Of a stretch of 64,000 nt of DNA, positions 1-13,438 are shown piece by piece. Positions within the stretch are counted from its first letter, which is position 1. Every line of letters starts with the position of its first letter. The stretch covers positions 1 to 64,000 of the forward strand of contig CALSFV010000339.1 in NCBI GenBank assembly GCA_943737045.1, read 5' to 3'. Made by a program: the position numbers and the translations under genes. The notes under the pieces are model-generated. The model was not told the DNA's origin. It saw nothing but the letters and a program-made list of their open reading frames with translations, and made no database searches. This DNA is from Parapristionchus giblindavisi. Its lineage: Eukaryota; Nematoda; Chromadorea; Rhabditida; Diplogasteridae.

Positions 1-1420
1 AGAAGTAGACGATAAAGTAGATGGAGAGGGAGAGGGATAGTGGAAAGGGGAGAGGGAGAAGGGAGAAGGGAGAGGGAGAAGCCTCTCGTATCGTTGTTCA
101 TAATCTGGAGTGATTAGTTCACTCGATCTATTCATAAATCATTCTAAACTACTCTACCTTTTATTATCAAAGTTATTGCTTATCTCTCTACTATAATGAA
201 ACATTTTACTCTCAATCAATATTCATTCTTTTATTTTATTTCAGAATGCTAACACTATCGTTAATAGTAATGGTTATGGTTTGGGAAATGTCGCATTCTT
301 TCTCCTTCTGCTTCTCTCTCCCTCTCCCTCCTCTTCCTCTACCTCTCTCCCTCTCTCTCTCTCTTCCCCCTCCCCTCCCTCTCCATTCTTCCTCCATCTT
401 CAGTATTTCCCTTCATAAAATTCACATAGCCCAGCTCAACTTAATCTGCCTTCTTCTTCTCTAATAATCGTGGCAATTTCTGATGGGAAACAGTAGCTGC
501 AGATTCATTCTCTCTCCCTCTACATCTACCTCTCCCTTACTCTTCTCCCTCTACCTCTCCATCTGATTCCCTTATCTCTCTTCCCGTTCTCTCCCTCTCC
601 CTTTCACCCTTCCCCTCCCTCTCCCTCTTCTCTTCTCTCGTTGTCACTGTTCTTCTCTTACTCTACTTCTCGCTGTTTTTACATTTCCGATCACATGACT
701 CTTTCTGTACCCCTTACTCTCTACCAATTGCTACTCTCTCCCTCTCCTTCTCCCTCTCCCTCTCTCACCCTCTTCCTCTCCCTCTCTCCCTCTACTTCTT
801 TCTTCTTCCCTTTTCTGAAACCATCACTTGCCAATCGTCTTCCTTTCTTCTTTTCTTTGTCTCTGTGTGATCGATGTCAGATCATTATTTAGAATCAAGA
901 AACACGAGTTGGAATGAGGGAAAGAGAGGGAGAGGGAGAGAGAGAAGAAGAAGGAGAGGGAGAGGGAGAGAGGGAGAGTCTACTAGTAGGTCTGTATATG
1001 TATCAGTCCCGTATGTTCATTTCATTCACTTTCACTACTTTATTCTTCTTTTCTCTTTCTTCTTCTCTTTACAAGGTCGAGTCAATGAACAGTTTCTATC
1101 TAGCCACGCTTTGTCCCTCTCCCTCTTACTCACCAAACTCTCCTTCTCCCTCTCCTTCTCCCTCTCTATTTCTATCTCTATCTCTCCCTCTCTCACTTCC
1201 CCTCTCGTTCTCCTCCAAGAACACTCACGTTAACTCGAACGCTTGCGCAACAAACCAGCCTGCAGGGGTGGTGAGACAGGGGAGAGGGGGGAGAGGGAGA
1301 GGGAGAAGGAGAGAGGTAGAGGAAGAGAGGGAGGGAGAGAGAGGGAGAGGGAGAGAGGGAGAGAGATATAGAATGATTGCGTTAGACTCGCGCATCACCT
1401 CTACTTCCGCCTCACAATGA
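1..1420. repeat. Alternating (CTCTCC)n and (GGAGAG)n tracts
   Basis: Strand-asymmetric low-complexity DNA. Pyrimidine-rich blocks lie near 300-390, 500-640, 735-800 and 1110-1210. Purine-rich blocks lie near 20-80, 912-990 and 1268-1370. The long open frames here follow from a sequence that lacks stop codons and are not evidence of coding. A strong acceptor (TTTTATTTCAG) at 234-244 is followed directly by AATG, so a 5' exon of the downstream CCCH gene, or a trans-splice site, may be buried here. I could not connect it to the later exons. Confidence 0.6.
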
Positions 1421-1597
1421 TCTATCGTTCACTCAATCATTCATTCAATATACTCTCTATCTCTATTACCACTCTGTAAAACTATTCGATTCATCGCCCT
1501 TGCTTATACAAGAATGAGTAAAGACTGATATCGTAACCGTTACTGGGGATACTGTAATGATCGATGATTGATTGATTGAATTATTGATTGATTTCAG

Positions 1598-4464
1598 TCG
1601 TTATTCGATTCATCATTAACTGATTCGAGTCTACTCGATTGGAGTTCACCAACGAATAATGTCGAACCCAATCTAAGTAAGTTCATTTTATATTATTTAT
1701 ATTATTTATTTTATTTTATATTTTGTATTATTGTATGTATACTCTAATAGTTTCCTCCGTTGATAGTCAAAAAAGGAAAAGAAAAGAAGGGAAAACGTTC
1801 AAAAGTTACATCGAAAATAAGAGATAACGAAAAAATTGAATTCGCGCTGTTCTTGCAAGAGTTGACTTACTGTATTTAGATCATGCGCCAATTGATTTTT
1901 TCCTTGTCATTTCTTTTTCTTTTTGTCAATTACGAAGGCATACTACTTTTCCAACTACTTTTACAATCAGAAATTAACACTACTTTTTCTACTTTTACAA
2001 GATTTTAACACCACATAAGTGATAAAATCTTGATTCGCTTTAACTGATCACTTAACGATTAAGTCATTATTCCTTAATATTAGGGTCGTTGGAGGATAGA
2101 TTGTTTACCGTAGTGTCTTCTGTACGTGTGTCTATGTTCTTTGTTTGTTTAGTGCCTATCTCTCCATTGCATGATAGTTATTATCTTTTTTTTAACAATT
2201 TCATTGTTTTAAATGATTTTATTGATTATTAATTATTGATTTTTCAGCCGAAGATTTGCTATCGTCGTACCAACTACTCGCAAGCTTTTCTCCCTCGGGT
2301 ACGGTATTATTGATTTACTTTGATTATTGATTGATTGTATATTTTATTGATTTATTTCAGAATCAATACTGGCTACTCAACAATCTCATCTCGCTCAGCT
2401 ACAAATGGCTGCACTTGCAGCTGCGTAAGTATTCATTTATTGATTGTTATTGATTATCGATTGATCCATTGATTTTACAAATTGGTTTATTGATTTTTAT
2501 CTCTTGCAGATCTCGCTATCAGAATGCAGTGCAAGCTGCAACACAGGTGAGACAATGATCTTTGATCTTTGATCTTTCTTCAGAATTGTCATATTCAATA
2601 TTATGATGTTCGATCTTTTTCTTGTTCCGATAGAATCAAACTTGGTGATACCAAAGATGTTTGATCAGCTTTATCTCAAAATAAATTCGCTCCTATGATT
2701 GAACACTATACCTTTGATCTCTTTATTTCTTGATCTTTGATCTTTGATCTTTGATCTCATCATCACATTATTTCAGTCTCGTCGTTCATCATCAGGCTTC
2801 GTATCATCCCTTCATTCTCCATCGACTACTACACAATCTACAATTGTGCATTCTCCTAAATGTATCAATCTCTTCTTTTCTTTTCTCTTTTCTCTTTTGT
2901 TCGCCATTCCACTCAAACTATGTGTAATACCGCCGCCGTTTTTTTAAACACAAAAACCATAAAGCGATTAGTACTACTTATACGGCGCGATTATCTATCG
3001 ATAAAAGTCAGTTCATGATAGATCAACGATCGATGCTTACAGTATCCTCGCCAACCGGAGGACAGTCGGCCATCAATTCACAATTCTCGCACGCACCGAA
3101 GAATCCGAAACTGTACAAGACTGAGTTGTGCCGAAGTTGGATGGATCATGGACGATGCAATTATGGAGAGAGGTATACGGTAGATGAGATGAACGATGGA
3201 GAACTATCGTGAACTGACTCCAGATGTCAATATGCCCATGGGGAACATGAGAAGAGGCCGATTCCTCGTCATCCCAAATACAAGACTGAGGCCTGTCAGT
3301 CATTCCATCAAACTGGATATTGCCCATATGGACCGAGGTAAACTACACTTATCGATTGATTTGATTCGATTACAGTATGCATAGACTCCATTAGCTTGTT
3401 TTCACCGTGCGATTACATTATCATGTAGATATATTTCATTAGCGAATTTTATTGATTGTCATAAACTACAATAACCAGAACTTATTTATAGATTCTTTTG
3501 AAATTTCAGATGTCACTTCATCCATTCTGAGCCTGAACTAGTCGCTGCCCAACTACAGAGACAAGCTGCAGCCAATGCAGCCACGACACCTGGAGGAAAG
3601 CAGCAGGTAAGAGATTGATCTTTGATCTTTGATCTTTCATTTCTATTTCTATTAGATTTCTTCTCCTACTTCTCTATCTGCTATTCCTCTTATTTCTTCT
3701 TCTCAACTTTCTCCTCTTCTACCAGCAGCCATGGCTAACAATTCGGTAAATTATTCGTCCTTTCCTCAAATCGATTTATTGTTTTTCTGCCGAATATTTT
3801 AATGATTTTTGTTTTAGCTGCCTTCGACACCAACTCGTCTCCCAGCATATTGTGGAAGTGTTGGAGACTCTCCCACCAGCTCTAGCTCTGTTGATTCTGG
3901 TAAGAGATCAAAGATTAAATAATCAAATATTAAAATTTGTTAAACTATTATTTAGATATTCCAATAGGGATAGCAGCCTAGAGAAACGTGATCGGTGTTT
4001 CGGCGCAAAGATCAAAAATTGAAAGACCAAAGATCAAAGATCATGTTTAGGATCAGAATCACCAATCGGAAGTTTCTCACCATCATTAGACATCGATGAT
4101 ACTCCATTGGGTCTTCTCACTCATTCTCTTCAATTTAATCCATTAACAATAAGAAGAGAATCTGCTATTGGAGGACATATCGAAGATGGAATTAAAATGT
4201 TCGTTTCCATTTTACAATTATCGATTGATTCACTACCAAACAATTCCAGTATCTCGAGTAAATCATTTAATGTTTTATTTATATCACAAACATTGATTTA
4301 AATAAAAGTAAATATTGATTGAATGATTCAGGGAGGATTTGGTTCATGGAATGGTAGAATGGACAATCGATGATTCATCATCAAAATCTTCAAGAGGTTC
4401 ATCATCTTCTTCTTCTTCATCAAGACTTCCTGTATTCGCCCAATTATCAAATCCTCCACAATAA
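1598..4464 (+). CDS. TIS11/ZFP36-type tandem CCCH zinc-finger RNA-binding protein (5' end unresolved)
   Basis: Exons supported by frame and splice sites: 1598-1676, 2248-2298, 2361-2424, 2510-2546, one starting at 2777, 3012-3172, 3224-3337, 3510-3606, 3656-3745, 3818-3899, 4051-4198 and 4332-4464 (TAA). Two fingers of form C-x8-C-x5-C-x3-H ([10 protein letters not shown]...H and [10 protein letters not shown]...H) are each preceded by YKTE and are separated by 18 residues, the classic TTP spacing. The C-terminus [10 protein letters not shown] resembles the CNOT1-binding tail of TTP (RLPxFxxxS). Family knowledge: such proteins bind AU-rich elements in 3' UTRs and recruit CCR4-NOT to shorten poly(A). 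The donor of the 2777 exon is ambiguous, because the obvious GT at 2862 breaks frame; 2801, 2846 and 2924 keep it. The first coding exon was not found. The nearest relatives I know are nematode CCCH-1-like proteins. Confidence 0.88.
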
Positions 4465-6402
4465 TCTTCCCTTTTTTTGTCTCCTTCGTAGAAGCGACTC
4501 CACCGGCCCATCGTCCATTTCTACCGTAGTCCCCACCATAACCCTCCCTACCGTAAACCTTCCCTTGACTACAGTACTCTACTACGATAGGCCCGATTGA
4601 GTCGATTCGCTATGTGATATTTCCGTTCAATCTTTCATCGACCATTGCCTTGCACTCCCTAAGGCATTTATTGATTATTCTTCTAATAAGTGTTTGCATG
4701 ATTTATTGATTAGCTAATACCGTATATATTTGCTTAGATAACTACCGTATCCGTCTAGAATCACCTACTGTACAATATGCGTTGTTTTCTTAGCCAAGAC
4801 ATAGTAGTCCGGATAGTGTTTTCCTTCTTAATGTTACAATTTGATACTTTCTTAATGTATGACTTGTTCTAGGACTAAACCTAATTTAAATCTATTATAG
4901 TTTAATGAATATTCTAGAACAAGTCATTCCATATTCATTCATTCATTCATTCATCCCAATCAGTTCTTTCTATACTCAAATACTCTTCTCATCAATCCTA
5001 CATTAGTAGTGCTTTCTACTCTCGTTTCCCTGTTCAAAACACCCCCCAAACCCAGCCCTTCATTTTACTAATCAATCGATACCGCATTTTGTCCCTGATC
5101 ACTTCTACAGTATCCCATATACTCAACATATTCATATTTCAGTGCCTTTATTCATTTACTAGATCCATTATTGATTAGATACCTCTAATTCTTCGTACTG
5201 ATTCTATTATGATTACCATCAACCCTGTACAGGACTACTAACAAACATCTATAGAGTATCCTTCTTATTCATTGTTTTTATCTCCTTATTCTTTCATAAT
5301 TTATTATTGTAAATCCTTCCTCCCCGAGTGCTTTTCTTTCTTATTTTCGGTATAGAAAGTGCGACGTTTCGATCAGATCTGATATCCTGCAGAGATCAAA
5401 GATCAATTGATTCTTCACACTTTTCTAGTGTTTTATTATTTTTTTCGTATTTCTAGCCGTTACCGTAATTCAGCCACACCACCACACCACCCAGACCACA
5501 AAGTGTACATCGTGTATATCTACCGTATACCATCCATACAGAATATATCGATCCGTCGCTTGGATGAGATTAGTTAATACCGTAATCTATTCATTATTTG
5601 GATCAACTAATCAATAATGCTCATCTATATATAATATTATACTGTAGCTGTATCGTAGAGAGTAATATTTGAGTTAGATTAATGTATGTATACCGATGAT
5701 GTTGTGTGTGTTCTCTATATTTTAGTGTAGACTACAGTAATCTGATGATAAGATAAGATCTGATATTCATTCATTGGCTAACTTATTCCTATAAATCAAT
5801 CAATAATTCACCATATTCAATCAATCATTCATATAATTACTGCCTATATACTTTCAAATACTCAATTACTTTGCTTACTCCGGTTTTTCATAATAATAAT
5901 TCATTTCTTCTTTATTGAATCATATTCAATGCATATTCTCTATTATACTAATCTTTTATTCGATCCGATGAATACTCTAATGTATTTATTAACGGTTTCA
6001 GTTGTTTTCTTCTTCTTCGTATAATCAATCGATTAGACTATTCTAGCTGATACCGTATCCCCTCATCTGAGATATCGTAATCTCCGCTCCCCTTTCATCC
6101 GTGGTGTGCTACCGTATCCTTTGTCGTGAGTCGAGTGCGTACACTGTGTGTGCCTATCTACTAGTTGTATCCCAGTATGTATACAATCGCTAGATATCTC
6201 TTCTCTTCTCTCTCGACTAGTTAATCTCTTTCTCTTGACTGCTATCATCTTCTTCGTAATCTCTTTAATGTTTTATTTCGATCGATAAATACTCAATGTT
6301 GAAACATATAACATACAGTCAAATATGGGGAGCGAACAAACAAATTGATAGTAACATGATATTGATTGGGAAGAGATACAGTAATCTAGTGAATATAGTA
6401 AT
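4465..6402. other. Intergenic, convergent 3' ends
   Basis: Lies between the stop of the CCCH gene and the stop of PAF1 on the other strand. It probably holds both 3' UTRs. I see no coding exon. Short motifs TACCGTA and TACAGTA recur, and an ATTC microsatellite lies near 4935-4955. Confidence 0.6.
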
Positions 6403-9400
6403 CTAATCAGAATCACTAGTATCACTAGAACTACTCTTCTTTCTTTCATCTCCACTTTCATGTTTAGTTCCTCCTTTTCCTTCTTCTTTATCAGAATCAT
6501 CGGAATCTGACTTGTTCGATCCACCTTCTACAATCATTCATTCATTATTCATTCTAATTTATCTTTTTTATATAATTCATTATATGATTATTTCGGTATT
6601 CATCTATTTTAGACAGGGTAAGAGTTACATAGGCACTCAATTCCTCTCGTAATCTCTTCATAGATGTACAATTCTAATCAATATTTAAAGGTTTAACACC
6701 ACGAGATAATTTCACTTTCCGCTCTGATACCACTCTCTCGATAAAGAAAGAGAGTTACCATTGCCACAGCGGAAAGTTCCAAATTAGCTTGAGTGTGTCT
6801 TTAATATCAATAAAACTAACCCTGAGCCTCTCCACCTTCCTCTTCTTCATCTTGTTGTTCCTCATCTTCTTCCTAAAATGTCACATAGTCAATCAATCAA
6901 CCATCTATCTAACCAATTAATAAATAGATTAAAGAAATCAATAAATCAATAAATCAATATTTACAGGTAGAGTATCGAATGGTTGTAGTAGATCAGCTTG
7001 TCTTGCATTCATCGCTGCTTCCTCTTGTCCTTGAGCCTCTGTCAAATGAAGACGAAGACGGGAATTCTATAATTATACATTTTATTTCAATTCACAATTA
7101 TTGTTCTTTCATCTTTATGCAGCCACATGCATCAAGTTGTGGAAGCTTAAAAACAAATGGTGCAGCAAATAGATCGTAAGCCGAAGTCTTTTTTTTTAAT
7201 AATAATATCTTTACCCACATAAAGATATTATTATAAAGTCTTGCATATAAACCTGTGGCATTAGTGCAGCACAACTATGGAATAAGACAAAGAACAGTGA
7301 AGAGTTGAATAGTGGTGGAAGACGCGAACCTTATTAGTACAAATCCTCCTTCTTATCAATCTAACTCTCGTCTCAAGTTCATTGTAGAAGACAGCACCCT
7401 CACGGAATGTGAAGAAGTAGTTCTCATTCTATAATAAATCAACCATCACAATATCATATAATCGTTGTATTTATGAAAAAATGTAACTAATTAATACTCA
7501 AAATTTCTGTATTGAATTTAAAATAAAATAGTAGCAAAAGTAGTTTTAAACATACTTCATATCCCTTGGTCGCCTTATTCTTCACATCCCAATTGTACTC
7601 ACGATTAATAACATGATCGTATCTATAATATCAATAATTATGATATATATAATCAATTACATTAGAAGTTCAAGAATATCATAGAGCTCATTTGCTGCAT
7701 TTCATTTCATCTCACTTTTACATCGATTGAAGATAGCGAGAAATGATGAAAATATTTTACAGGATATTAGAATAAGAGTGAAGAAACCTTACGACTAGAA
7801 AACAACTTTGTTTCGCAGTTTGCAAAGAAACTTTTGGACCAATGGAATAAACCTACAAATAATCAGGATCATGTACTCCTTCAGCTCTTTCTTTCTTTCT
7901 CTTCTCCATCGTCTCAATAGTTGGAGTGAAATAGGCAACGAATTGATTTCCTTCGTCGTCTTGCATACCTCTGAATGTACAGAAATCATATATGCTAATA
8001 GTAACCTATTTTTCTGTAAAAAAACAAAAGTACAATAAAGACAAACTATTCTCAAAGCATGGTGAAACCTCCATTCAACGAGTACGATCAAAGGAAGTTA
8101 GGAGTGCATTGATGTTTCGATAGGTAACGGCTGCCATCTACTCTACAGTATCCCCTTCCTACCTCCACTCTATAGTATCCACTAATCTACAGTATCCCCT
8201 ACTACTTCCAATCTACAGTATCTCTGAAGTACAGCACCTGATTTGTCCTTGATCAAGTAGATCAGCTCTATGTTCTTCGGATACTCCAGGCATTGAAGGA
8301 TCAGCATCGAAAATAACTTGAGCGAATGCGTGTTTCCACCACTCAAACAATCAATAATTGATCAAGATATAATCAATATCAAAGGTTACAATTCATAATC
8401 CTACAGTATTATTCCTATTTCATGCTATCAGATATAAAATAAAATGGTTTGACTAATAATAAAATTGTAACTGACATTGAAATCGGGTAGAATGGGCAAT
8501 TCTTCGACAGCATAAACACCCTTCTTCGAATAATGGTCCTTCACCGGTTTCTTGACCTATAATATGATGATCAATATTATGACTTCCAAATATATGATCA
8601 ATGGTCTCTTCATTTCAAATCATTTCATTTTGTTCTCTGTTCTCTGCCAATGAGAGAGATGAACACGACTATATATCCAAATTAAACTTGAAGAATACAA
8701 ACTAACATCTTGGAACGATTTCTCGATGGCAGCAATTTGTGATGCACGATCTCTGTAGAGTTCTGTCTCTCCCTTCTTCTTCATACCGTATCCAACCTGG
8801 AAAGGAATAAATAGATATCCGAAAATAGATAAATCGATACGAAAAAATCTATAAATAGATCGAATCGCCACGTTATTTTTTAAATAAATGAAATGTCTTC
8901 TAGATCTTATCATTTGCTACTGATACTGTATATATGTGTTAAATTCAATTATATATCTATTAAAATCAAAGATATTATTGATTGATAATATTATAATATT
9001 CCTACCTTAGTCTCTTGGCGATCAGCAGATACTCCGAATCGATTGAATTCATGGGAAATGTATTCAGTCTTTCTCATCCATGGTACTACTCTACTGTGCT
9101 GTTGAGATCTACAGCGAGAATAACAGTATTTTTTATTAAATGGAAATAAATATAGATGCAAACCTCTTTGAATTGATTCCCTTCTTGTTCTTACCAGCAT
9201 CATCCTCGAGTAGAAGTAAATCCTCGTCATCCATCTTTAATTATACTATGAATATTAAGATATCCATAGTTATATACTATTATATTTCTTTAAAAAAGGA
9301 TTAAAACGTACAGGTACTTTCTCTTCACCGACGGCATATGTGGCAGGATCAATGAGATCGATGTTCACTCCGATATCAGCTTCACATTGAACCTGAGAAG

Positions 9401-9915
9401 GAGACGGTGATGGTTACGCCAATGTGTGCAGCAATTTGATAAAAATTGGGGTACTAACACGCAAAATCAGCCAAAGAATGAGCAAAATGTTAACTTTAGA
9501 TATTTTTGGGACAGTCACGGAATGTTAATGGGACACCCAAGCATTGCGGAATAACTTAAATATTAATTGAAGAGTATTTACCTCAAATTTATGATCCCTT
9601 TCGAGCGTAGAAGGTTTGTACTCAACGAATCTACAAAAAAATGGTTGGAAGAACACTTAAATTAAATTAAAACAACGAACCTGTCGAGAGCGACAAATGG
9701 ACATGGGAGGAATTTACCGTCGAATGGAATATCAGGAAGACGATTAGTGTAGTTGATACGACATAAAAGATCTGGCCCACGACTGAAACAGTACAATTAG
9801 CTGAATAGACTAAAAAAAGAGAAAAAAAAGGTGAATAACAAGAAAGTAAAGAAACGTACTCTCCTGGTCGTCCAGGTGTTCCACCCATTGAACGTCGAAC
9901 AGGAATCGAAGACAT
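6403..9915 (-). CDS. PAF1: PAF1, RNA polymerase II-associated factor 1
   Basis: Starts at ATG 9913-9915, directly after an acceptor (ATATTCAG), and ends at 6403-6405. Exons read with continuous phase from the start: 9860-9915, 9681-9782, 9582-9630, 9312-9392, 9164-9234, 9006-9108, 8707-8796, 8476-8556 and 8238-8341, then further exons down to 6403. Diagnostic stretches are [65 protein letters not shown] and the [17 protein letters not shown] block, matching human PAF1 in order. The C-terminus is acidic and serine-rich ([13 protein letters not shown]...SSDTSDSD), as in the family. Known role: scaffold of the nuclear PAF1 complex, which supports elongation and H2B ubiquitylation. An inverted-repeat element lies in an intron near the 3' end. 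The C. elegans counterpart is pafo-1. Confidence 0.95.
6628..6802. mobile_element. AAAGGCAC-family MITE in a PAF1 intron
   Basis: Its ends are imperfect inverted repeats (ATAGGCACTCAA at the left, TTGAGTGTGTCTTT at the right). The internal block CACTCTCTCGATAAAGAAAG...CCACAGCGGAAAG matches the copies at 39443-39555 and 48715-48838. Confidence 0.6.
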
Positions 9916-9926
9916 CTGAATATTGG
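9916..9926 (-). promoter_or_regulatory. Candidate trans-splice acceptor of PAF1
   Basis: On the minus strand the pyrimidine-rich run ends in ATATTCAG and is followed immediately by the initiator ATG. There is no room for a 5' UTR, so a spliced leader added here is the simplest reading. Confidence 0.55.
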
Positions 9927-10998
9927 AATCAATGAAAAAGAATACAATAAATTATATCTCAGATAAATAATTTTAAAACGGTGAAGAGGTCAAATTGGAC
10001 TTCGGAAAAATCACCCTCACCAAGTACCACAATCCTCACCATTAACCATCAACTGACGTTTTTATCATAAAAATATTTTTCGACTTTTATCATTTTTCAC
10101 GTTCTTGATGGTGTACTATATGATATTTTTATGTGGATGCGTTTGTCCAGTGCACTTATATTGGAAAAAGAGTGGAAACAATAATTATAAGCGCCAAATT
10201 GATATACTGTAGCATACTGTAGAACCTGACCGTAAATGTGCAGCATAGTGATTTCTTCCCCTAATTATGAATGTATCTACATATTATTACATGAAAACTA
10301 ACAACTGCGTTTTGATGCATGCATAATACAAAGTACCGGTGAACTTTTGTCAAATTTTGTCACAAATGTTTCACTTGTTTCATTATGACGGTCAATATTA
10401 ATCAAACACTACAAACAACTCCGGTTTTGCATGGTAATATTATAGTAAGTAGCGCGCCAAAAGTACTTTCTAGTAGCTTACTTTTTACTTACTTTTTTTG
10501 TTACTGTTTTGATATTTCATTAGTATGTAGCGAAAAAGTAAGAAGTAAGTTACTTTTTGCGCGCTACTTACTGTAATATTACCCTGCAAAACCATTACCA
10601 TTAAAAAGTTCACTTTCGATTTTATAAATTAATGGTATCTTCCATATCAGCAACCTATCGTTAGTCTTCTTGGTTTAATTTACAGCTAAATTCTAATCGT
10701 CACACACGACCTCCCCAACACACTGTTGGCACTAATCGAAGGCCTGCTCTCACGAAGATTCTTTTTTAAATTAAATTAAATAAAAGAAAATAAATCACAA
10801 TAATTAATCGAACAATATCGTAAAACTATGATACTGTACTCAAAAAAATCTGGTTGTGTACTACATGATCTTTCTAAAAAAATATTTATTATTATTACAT
10901 TAGCTTTCACATTCGTTAATTCATATTCACAGATATAACAAATACCCGATAGAAATAACTGGTTTACGAGTAAAAAATATATTATAGGACAAATGAGA
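9927..10998. other. Spacer between ASPSCR1-like gene and PAF1
   Basis: About 1.1 kb between two minus-strand genes. It holds a palindromic element (10423-10593) and the 3' UTR of the upstream gene. No coding exon is seen. Confidence 0.6.
10423..10593. mobile_element. GTAAGTAGCGCG-family MITE, copy 1
   Basis: 171-bp foldback. The left end GGTTTTGCATGGTAATATTA and the right end TAATATTACCCTGCAAAACC are inverted repeats, continuing inward as AGTAAGTAGCGCG and CGCGCTACTTACT. A second copy is at 24038-24440. Confidence 0.85.
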
Positions 10999-13438
10999 TT
11001 ACTTCTTCTTCAACCATTTAGGACCAGTGTTTACACTATCAGGCAAAGTACGACGTTGAGATGTGGGTGAGAGATCTGCCAATCTTTTAGTACCAGCAGT
11101 TGGAGGCTCGGCGACTACGGTAGGAGAATACGGTACAAAGGTTGAGTTGCATGAAAGCCTGAATATCGATTGATTGTATGCTATATTGATTGGTAAGTGA
11201 TTACCATTGTCGGCTAACTTCATCTGCTTCATCAACAGTACATTCTCTCACGGGAGCATTATCCAAGAACTTAATTTCTCCTAGACAAAACAAATCGATC
11301 AATGATACAGTACATACAACAAACCTTGAATGGATACTGTAAGTGTCGCTTTGGGAGCCATATCAAGGGCGAGAATAGTCTTCTTCTCTTCCTTTGATAT
11401 CTTCTGAGTGATATACCGTAGTGAGAAATCATCACCAATAATCGATTTGAGGAACTCAGTGAGGTGCCATACTGGAAAAGAAGAGGTTACGGTATCTCCG
11501 GTATACTGTAGATTCAAACCAGGTTCATGAGGCAAGAATTGTCCTTGAATGAAATATTCATTGGGAAGTTGGAACCTAATGGCCACATGTTTATAGGCCG
11601 ATAGCTTTCTCTCCGTATTCTTCGCCTCTACAGTACTCCTAGGCAGAAGAGCACGTTGAGCCTGATTCCTACTGTAATCAATCAATATAAGTATATCATT
11701 CTCGATATATGTATACTGTAATGATTACTTACACAGCATCCCTATGTCCTTTCTGGATATTCTTAAGATCTTCAACAGTCAATTCATAGAATTCTTCACC
11801 CAATTCTTCCTCTTCTCTTGTTGAAGCTTCCTCTTTCAGTAGTCTAGGGAAGTATAATCCTTGTCTCTCACAACGATCAGGAAGTGGTTCCTGATATTGA
11901 TTGATTAGTGATGATACAGATTAAGAATATATACCGTAATCCTTTCCATGCGAGACTCCGTTGCAGATGACAATATCTCAGTGACAGCATCAACAGGAAG
12001 ACGTCCCATATCAGCAACACTCTCTACTATAGCCGATGATCCATGAGATGACATCATAAGATCGTCATTCACCTTTACATTAATCAATAATTAATTGTAA
12101 TAATAATTAATAAACGCATACATTCTGGAGAAGAGCTTGCAGTGCATCTAATCTCGACGTTCGACGTGGTGGGTCTTGCTGGGGTACTGTAGATGAATTA
12201 ATCGATTGTGATGGTTGATGGGATACTGTAGATGAATCAATCGATGGAGGAGGTGGAGCAACGAATGGATGATCAAATGCCCATCCATTGCCATTAGTTG
12301 ATGCAACTTGTGGAGGTGGAGATGGAAGACGATCAGGAACACTGTAATCAATATGATCAATTATCGACTGATTATGATTATGAACTACAGTATACCTGAC
12401 TGGTGGTGGAGGTGGAGCAGCTTCAGCTTCTTCTCGAATCCTTCGTTCTTCTTCCTTACGTAACTCTTCCAGTTGCTAAATAAATCAATAATTAAGATCT
12501 GTCAATCAATCAATAATATCATACCTTTGCGCTTTCTTCATCCCTCTTTTGTCTTGCTTCATTCTCTAATCTTGCCTTATCAAATTTCTTATTCAATCGT
12601 TCAACTTCTGTCTTCTCTTCTCCAATCATCCGATCAATATTTTCCAACTGTTCATCACTCAATTCAATACGAGAGTATCTAAACGGATACAATCATTTCA
12701 TCCCGTACTACAGTATCCGTTACCTGATGAGAATACGACCGCCCGTTACACCGATCGATCCAAGAGTACGGTAGGATAGTTCAGACTCACCACGATACTG
12801 CACAACAAATGAATTGAAGGAGAAGATAATCAAAGTAAGACAAACCTGTTTGTTCATGTAGTTACAGCATGGCATTCCTTCTTCCTTTCTTGATATCAGA
12901 TCATTTCCACTTGATTCTGATACACTCTTTATAACATCAAATAGAGAATCTGTCGTTTTGCATGCGACTTCGTGTCGAGAATCAGACAACTAAACCAGAG
13001 ATAAAATGAGGGAAAGACTCAAAAGATACTGTACCTGAAGTGCTACGGTAACGTCTTGAACTGCCGAAGTTGCAGCTGATTCAACGAGATCTAATGTTGC
13101 GTTATTGGGAAGACCTGAACAATGATGAATAGTTACTAGTTTGAATTAGATCAAAAAGATTATGACTCTCTAGGAATTCAAATATTTTTCAATGATTTGG
13201 TACTAACCAGTGAGACGAAGAGGAAGCGCGAGGTCTAATACTTTCTTATGGTGATGAAGAACGTGATTGGTTGGATCGAATCCTTGTGAAAGGCATGCTT
13301 CATCTTTTACCTTAAAATTAATCATCAGAGTATGTAAATAAACAACCATGATACCTTTCTGAGGAGTGTAGATGGTGTTACTTTAATTGGAACACGTCGA
13401 GCGTTGGGACAAAGAACCGTTATAGAGGTTAGTGACAT
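10999..13438 (-). CDS. ASPSCR1: ASPSCR1/TUG-like UBX-domain protein
   Basis: Starts at 13436-13438 directly after the acceptor CTTTCTAG and ends at 10999-11001. The N-terminus (MSLTSITVLCPNARRVPIKV, then PSTLLRKVKDEAC and DLALPLRLTGLPNNATLDL) reads as the TUG ubiquitin-like domain. A second ubiquitin-like segment ends GSIGVTGGRILIRY. Next come a coiled, charged stretch (residues ENIDRMIGEEKTEVERLNKK), a proline-rich linker with PPPPP, the segment LTVEDLKNIQKGHRDAV, and a C-terminal UBX domain containing IRFQLPNEYFIQGQFLPHE and FPVWHLTEFLKSIIGDDFSL. Known family role: p97/VCP cofactor that disassembles p97 hexamers and, in mammals, tethers GLUT4 vesicles. It shares a 620-bp divergent intergenic region with LETM1. 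Confidence 0.9.

Noticed and set aside
246..1420. Long open frames in CT/GA-rich DNA
   Set aside because: Open only because the repeats lack stop codons; composition is Ser/Leu/Pro or Arg/Glu repeats in every frame.
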